7,189 bases of DNA from Caldisericaceae bacterium. GTDB taxonomy: Bacteria; Calditrichota; Calditrichia; Calditrichales; Calditrichaceae. Positions within the stretch are counted from its first letter, which is position 1. Every line of letters begins with the position of its first letter. Shown piece by piece: positions 6,866 through 7,189 of the stretch. The stretch is from assembly GCA_021160885.1 (NCBI GenBank), contig JAGHBR010000318.1, positions 1 to 7,189 on the forward strand. Direction: 5' to 3'. Position numbers and translations under genes: made by a program. The notes under the pieces are model-generated. The model was not told the DNA's origin and made no database searches. It saw nothing but the letters and a program-made list of their open reading frames with translations.

Positions 6866-7100
6866 TAGATTGTGAAAAGGAAGAAAAATTTAAGGGGCCC
6901 TTAAGCGCAATCGCGCCAAAGGGACATTGTTCATAGCATTCCAAACAATTGGTACACAAATGCGCATAATATTCCGGAATGGGCATTTCCTTTTCCTGAA
7001 TCAGGGCCATAGTTGTACAAACATCCGAGCAAATGCCGCAGCCAAGGCAATTCTCTATTAAAATCTTAACCCATCTTGAACAGGAAAGTGCGTTAAGTCC
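6861..7100 (-). pseudogene. 2[4Fe-4S] ferredoxin-like reading frame lacking a start codon
   Basis: The minus strand is open for 79 codons from just after a stop at 7103-7101 to TAA at 6863-6861. It encodes two ferredoxin cluster motifs, NCLGCGICSDVC and CTNCLECYEQCP, each C-x2-C-x2-C-x3-C, so all eight ligands are intact, followed by FGAIAL as in bacterial ferredoxins. A native protein would begin about where VKILIENC begins. No in-frame ATG, GTG or TTG precedes the first cluster. An ATG overlaps that point but is one base out of frame (ATGGGTTAAG), as if one G were inserted, and no Shine-Dalgarno is present. The missing start lies inside repeat copy B and the stop inside inverted copy C. I read it as a ferredoxin gene body whose N-terminus was lost or shifted by the repeat. 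Use of ATT 7064-7062 as a start is a less likely alternative. If expressed it would be a small cytoplasmic electron carrier. Confidence 0.7.
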
Positions 7101-7141
7101 TTAAAAAACAACATGTCAAAAATTTTTATTACCACTACAAT
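7066..7141 (+). repeat. Intergenic repeat, copy B
   Basis: This is the second full copy of the repeat, 61 of 69 identical to copy A over 7073-7141 and in the same orientation. Its first 16 bp form a perfect inverted pair with 6849-6864, enclosing the ferredoxin-like frame. On the minus strand it contains a perfect TTGACA (7119-7114) pointing toward the ferredoxin, but no good -10 follows at 16-18 bp. Confidence 0.8.
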
Positions 7142-7151
7142 ATTGTATAAT
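7136..7151. promoter_or_regulatory. 12-bp palindrome overlapping a TATAAT box
   Basis: TACAATATTGTA (7136-7147) is a perfect palindrome formed across the right edge of repeat B, and TATAAT (7146-7151) overlaps it on the + strand. No good -35 lies 16-18 bp upstream. The rest of the window (7152-7189) is almost pure A/T with no gene visible. A promoter for a gene beyond the window is possible but unproven in such AT-rich sequence. Confidence 0.25.
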
Positions 7152-7189
7152 TTAAATTTTATATATTAATTAAATAGGCCATAAATTAC

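Noticed and set aside
6677..7141. CRISPR array or tRNA explanation for the repeats
   Set aside because: There are only two direct copies about 320 bp apart with no regular spacers, and no cloverleaf or T-loop sequence is present.

Overview
The window looks like chromosomal DNA from a moderately AT-rich bacterium of the Bacteroidota/Calditrichota side of the tree (FCB group). The secreted protein at 512-1603 ends in a type IX secretion (T9SS) type-A sorting domain, which is largely confined to that group. The helicase gene, however, has a perfect AGGAGG ribosome-binding site, which is uncommon in classical Bacteroidota. A Calditrichota-like (Caldithrix-type) or Ignavibacteria-like host is my best guess. 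This is inference, not a database match.

Layout: (1) 3-113, the last 36 codons of an unrecognised gene on the + strand. (2) 114-511, a non-coding stretch with one possible RNA fold. (3) 512-1603 (+), a secreted BPL_N / glutamine-amidotransferase-like protein with a T9SS tail. (4) 1618-4845 (-), convergent with the previous gene and only 14 bp from it, a 1075-residue fusion of an endonuclease Q-like PHP/zinc module and a complete UvrD/PcrA-type superfamily 1 helicase. (5) 4846-5168, an AT-rich divergent intergenic region with a good promoter and ribosome-binding site for the fusion and an 11-bp inverted repeat on the other side. (6) 5169-6542 (+), a MATE-family multidrug/metabolite exporter. 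(7) 6543-7189, a repeat-rich region. It holds two direct copies (88% identical over 69 bp) of an intergenic repeat, a third inverted copy of its first 17 bp, a small two-hairpin insertion flanked by an 8-bp duplication, and on the minus strand a ferredoxin-like reading frame that keeps all eight cluster cysteines but has no usable start codon.

The most notable item is the EndoQ-UvrD fusion. It joins a predicted nuclease for deaminated or damaged bases to a 3'-5' helicase motor in one chain. It also carries QKSLF and QTSLLDF in the interdomain linker and a consensus QLSLF at the extreme C-terminus, all resembling sliding-clamp binding motifs. This suggests a clamp-tethered nick-and-unwind repair enzyme. 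The secreted protein, the fusion and the MATE transporter do not obviously form one pathway: each has its own orientation or promoter region.
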